Of a DNA stretch of 6,531 nucleotides, positions 5,147 to 6,531 are shown one piece after another; position 1 is the stretch's first letter; each line of letters starts with the position of its first letter. The notes below the pieces were generated by a model. That model saw only the letters and a program-made list of their open reading frames with translations. It was not told the origin of the DNA and did no database searches. A program made the translations under genes and the position numbers. Source of the DNA: Myxococcales bacterium. Its GTDB lineage: Bacteria > Myxococcota_A > UBA9160 > JALSIO01. The stretch covers positions 1-6,531 of the forward strand of contig JALSIO010000035.1 of NCBI GenBank assembly GCA_026989995.1, written 5' to 3'.

Positions 5147-5932
5147 ATGGGTGGAGTCGTGCGCCTCGAGCGGGAGGGTCCGCTGGCCTGGGTGGTCTTC
5201 GACCACCCGGAGCGGCGAAATGCCATCTCCGCCAGTATGTGGCGGCAGATCCCCGAGATCGCGGCCCGGATCGATGCCGACCCCGAGGTGCGGGTGGCCA
5301 TCCTCCGCGGGGCCGGAGAGGTCGCCTTCGTCTCCGGCGCGGACATCTCCGAGTTCGAGTCCACCCGCCTCGGCGCGGAGGGGTCGCGCCGCTACGAGGA
5401 GCAGAACGGCCGGGCCTTCGGCGCGCTGCTCGCGCTCGAGAAGCCACTGCTCGCCATGATCCACGGCTTCTGCGTCGGCGGGGGGCTTGCCCTCGCGCTC
5501 ACGGCAGACCTCCGCTACGCCGCCGACGACGCGCGCTTCGGGGTACCCGCCGCCCGGCTCGGCCTCGGCTACAGCCCGGCGGGGCTCGAGCTGCTCGACC
5601 GCCTGCTGGGTCCCTCGGTGACCGCGGAGCTCTTCTTCACCGCCCGTCGCTTCCCGGCCGAGGCGATGGCGCGGAAGGGTTTCGTGAACGAGGTCTACCC
5701 GAAGGCCGAGCTCGAGGCCCGGGTGCGCGAGATCGCGCTCGAGATCGCCGGCAATGCGCCGCTCACCATCCGGAGCGTGAAGCGCATCTTGCGCGAGCTC
5801 GGGCGACCTCGGGCCGAGCGGGACCAGGCCGCGATCGAGGCCTCGGTGCGCGCCTGCTTCGAGAGCCGCGACTACCGGGAGGGCATCCGGGCCTTCCTCG
5901 AGAAGCGGCGACCGATCTTCGAGGGCCGCTAG
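5147..5932 (+). CDS. Enoyl-CoA hydratase/isomerase (crotonase) family protein lacking catalytic Glu pair
   Basis: A 261-residue crotonase-fold protein of typical single-domain length. Acyl-CoA-handling signatures are present: 'DHPERRNAIS' (19-28), the first oxyanion-hole segment 'FVSGADISEF' (61-70), the second in 'IHGFCVGGGLALAL' (105-118), 'FGVPAARLGLGY' (131-142), and a C-terminal 'FLEKRRPIFEGR' typical of the family. In classical enoyl-CoA hydratase the two catalytic glutamates follow the GGG motif (Glu144 in rat) and lie in 'QPE' (Glu164). Here both positions are alanine (A115, A135). The protein should still bind an acyl-CoA thioester and polarise its carbonyl, but standard water addition is doubtful. 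A subset of bacterial homologues with 'IPAARLG' shows the same pattern, and its reaction is not known to me. No partner beta-oxidation genes are in the window. It is divergent from the GGT gene and 53 bases upstream of asd, so co-transcription is likely. The ATG lacks a ribosome-binding site but follows a -10-like TATCCT. Confidence 0.93.
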   Translation: MGGVVRLEREGPLAWVVFDHPERRNAISASMWRQIPEIAARIDADPEVRVAILRGAGEVAFVSGADISEFESTRLGAEGSRRYEEQNGRAFGALLALEKPLLAMIHGFCVGGGLALALTADLRYAADDARFGVPAARLGLGYSPAGLELLDRLLGPSVTAELFFTARRFPAEAMARKGFVNEVYPKAELEARVREIALEIAGNAPLTIRSVKRILRELGRPRAERDQAAIEASVRACFESRDYREGIRAFLEKRRPIFEGR

Positions 5933-5975
5933 GCGCGGGCCCCTCCGCGCCCCCCGGCGCGACCGAGCCCATGGC

Positions 5976-5980
5976 GGAGG
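5976..5980 (+). promoter_or_regulatory. Shine-Dalgarno site of asd
   Basis: GGAGG lies 5 bases before the ATG at 5986 and selects it over an in-frame ATG at 5971, which has no ribosome-binding site. Together with msrB it shows that this organism does use classical ribosome-binding sites for some genes. Confidence 0.75.
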
Positions 5981-5985
5981 ATCCG

Positions 5986-6531
5986 ATGAGCGAGAGGCAG
6001 CGAAAGAGGGTGGCGGTGGTGGGTGCCACCGGGGTCGCCGGGCAGCAGTTCCTGGTGGCCCTCGACGGGCATCCGTGGTTCGAGGTGGTCGCGCTCGCGG
6101 CGAGCCACCGGAGCGCGGGGAAGCCGTACCGCGAGGCCATCACCGACGCGGCGGGCTCGCTGCGCTGGGCGTGCGACGAAGCGCTGCCGGCGCCCTTCGA
6201 GGGGATGCCGGTGGTCGCCGCCGATTCCCTCGACCTCGAGTCGCTCGACCTCGTCTTCTCGGCGGTGGAGAGCGACGCCGCCCGGGAGCTCGAGGCGCGC
6301 ATGGCGCCGGTCGTGCCGGTGGTCTCGACCGCCTCCGCCTTCCGCTACGAGGAGGACGTTCCCATCCTCGTTCCGGGCGTGAACATGGACCACGCCGCGC
6401 TCGTCAAGCGCCAGCAACGGGAGCGGGGGCACCGGGGCTTCGTGGTTCCCATCCCCAATTGCACCACCACCGGGCTCGTCTCGGCGCTCGCGCCCCTCGC
6501 GCGCGCCTTCGGGGTGCGCGAGGTGGTGATG
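5986..6531 (+). CDS. asd: Aspartate-semialdehyde dehydrogenase, archaeal/fungal type (5' part)
   Basis: The first 182 residues of an NADP-dependent aspartate-4-semialdehyde dehydrogenase, which reduces aspartyl-4-phosphate to aspartate semialdehyde, the branch point for lysine, threonine, methionine and isoleucine. The gene runs in frame to the last base of the window. A Rossmann nucleotide-binding loop 'VAVVGATGVAGQQF' (9-22) opens the protein, 'ALAASHRSAGKPY' (36-48) follows, then 'FSAVES' (91-96), 'VVSTASAFRYEEDVPILVPG' (112-131), and the catalytic Cys159 in 'PIPNCTTTGLV'. The 'SxASAxRxxEDVPxLxPxVN' and 'PNCTTTGLV' forms match the archaeal/yeast branch rather than the E. coli-type enzyme, from family knowledge. 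The ATG at 5986 is chosen because GGAGG lies 5 bases upstream; ATG at 5971 would add five residues. It lies 53 bases after the crotonase stop on the same strand, with no visible promoter between them, so it is probably the second gene of that transcript. Confidence 0.93.
   Translation, partial: MSERQRKRVAVVGATGVAGQQFLVALDGHPWFEVVALAASHRSAGKPYREAITDAAGSLRWACDEALPAPFEGMPVVAADSLDLESLDLVFSAVESDAARELEARMAPVVPVVSTASAFRYEEDVPILVPGVNMDHAALVKRQQRERGHRGFVVPIPNCTTTGLVSALAPLARAFGVREVVM

Noticed and set aside
5971..5985. Earlier in-frame ATG for asd at 5971
   Set aside because: No ribosome-binding site upstream, whereas ATG 5986 has GGAGG at ideal spacing.
5763..6432. Minus-strand frames opposite the crotonase and asd genes
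   Set aside because: No motifs; composition typical of antisense reading of high-GC genes.
1..6531. tRNA/rRNA genes, CRISPR arrays, insertion sequences, prophage or toxin-antitoxin genes
   Set aside because: No cloverleaf-like segments, regularly spaced repeats, transposase motifs or small paired genes were seen on either strand.

Overview
The window is a piece of a very GC-rich bacterial chromosome (about three quarters G+C by eye). Third codon positions are almost all G or C, and long stop-free shadow frames lie opposite nearly every gene. Gene content is housekeeping and metabolic: there are no RNA genes, transposases, CRISPR arrays or phage genes. High GC, an archaeal-type aspartate-semialdehyde dehydrogenase, a crotonase/aminotransferase-rich neighbourhood and genes with little or no leader would fit a soil or sediment lineage such as Myxococcota, Binatota or Methylomirabilota. 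The lineage is a guess; the sequence alone does not settle it.

Layout. (1) 1-114 (+): the last 37 codons of a gene, possibly nitronate monooxygenase-like. (2) 175-591 (-): msrB, convergent with gene 1, with a complete zinc site and a near-perfect Shine-Dalgarno sequence. (3) 592-811: a divergent intergenic stretch with a strong GC hairpin. (4) 812-1318 (+): a stand-alone receiver domain in which the phospho-accepting Asp is Glu and one Mg-binding Asp is Ala, followed by a Gly/Arg-rich tail. (5) 1315-2652 (+): a class III PLP aminotransferase whose GTG start overlaps the receiver stop (GTGA). (6) 2669-3403 (-): a histidine phosphatase. (7) 3418-5070 (-): a gamma-glutamyltransferase-family Ntn hydrolase upstream of gene 6, forming a two-gene minus-strand operon that converges on the aminotransferase. 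(8) 5147-5932 (+): a crotonase-fold protein lacking both classical catalytic glutamates, divergent from gene 7. (9) 5986-6531 (+): the 5' part of asd, running off the window edge, probably co-transcribed with gene 8.

How they work together. No single pathway links everything. Genes 7 and 6 are probably one transcript and genes 8 and 9 another. The receiver and aminotransferase are tied by overlap, but the aminotransferase may also have its own promoter inside the receiver tail. MsrB (methionine sulfoxide repair) and the GGT-family protein (gamma-glutamyl/glutathione chemistry) both touch sulfur or redox metabolism, which may be coincidence. Two initiation styles are visible: msrB and asd carry clear GGAGG sites, whereas the aminotransferase, GGT and crotonase genes have TAnnnT-type hexamers 6 to 8 bases before a start codon, suggesting leaderless transcripts.

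I see no clearly novel multi-gene system. The most unusual items are the degenerate receiver coupled to an aminotransferase, the glutamate-less crotonase, and the shared start-site motif.
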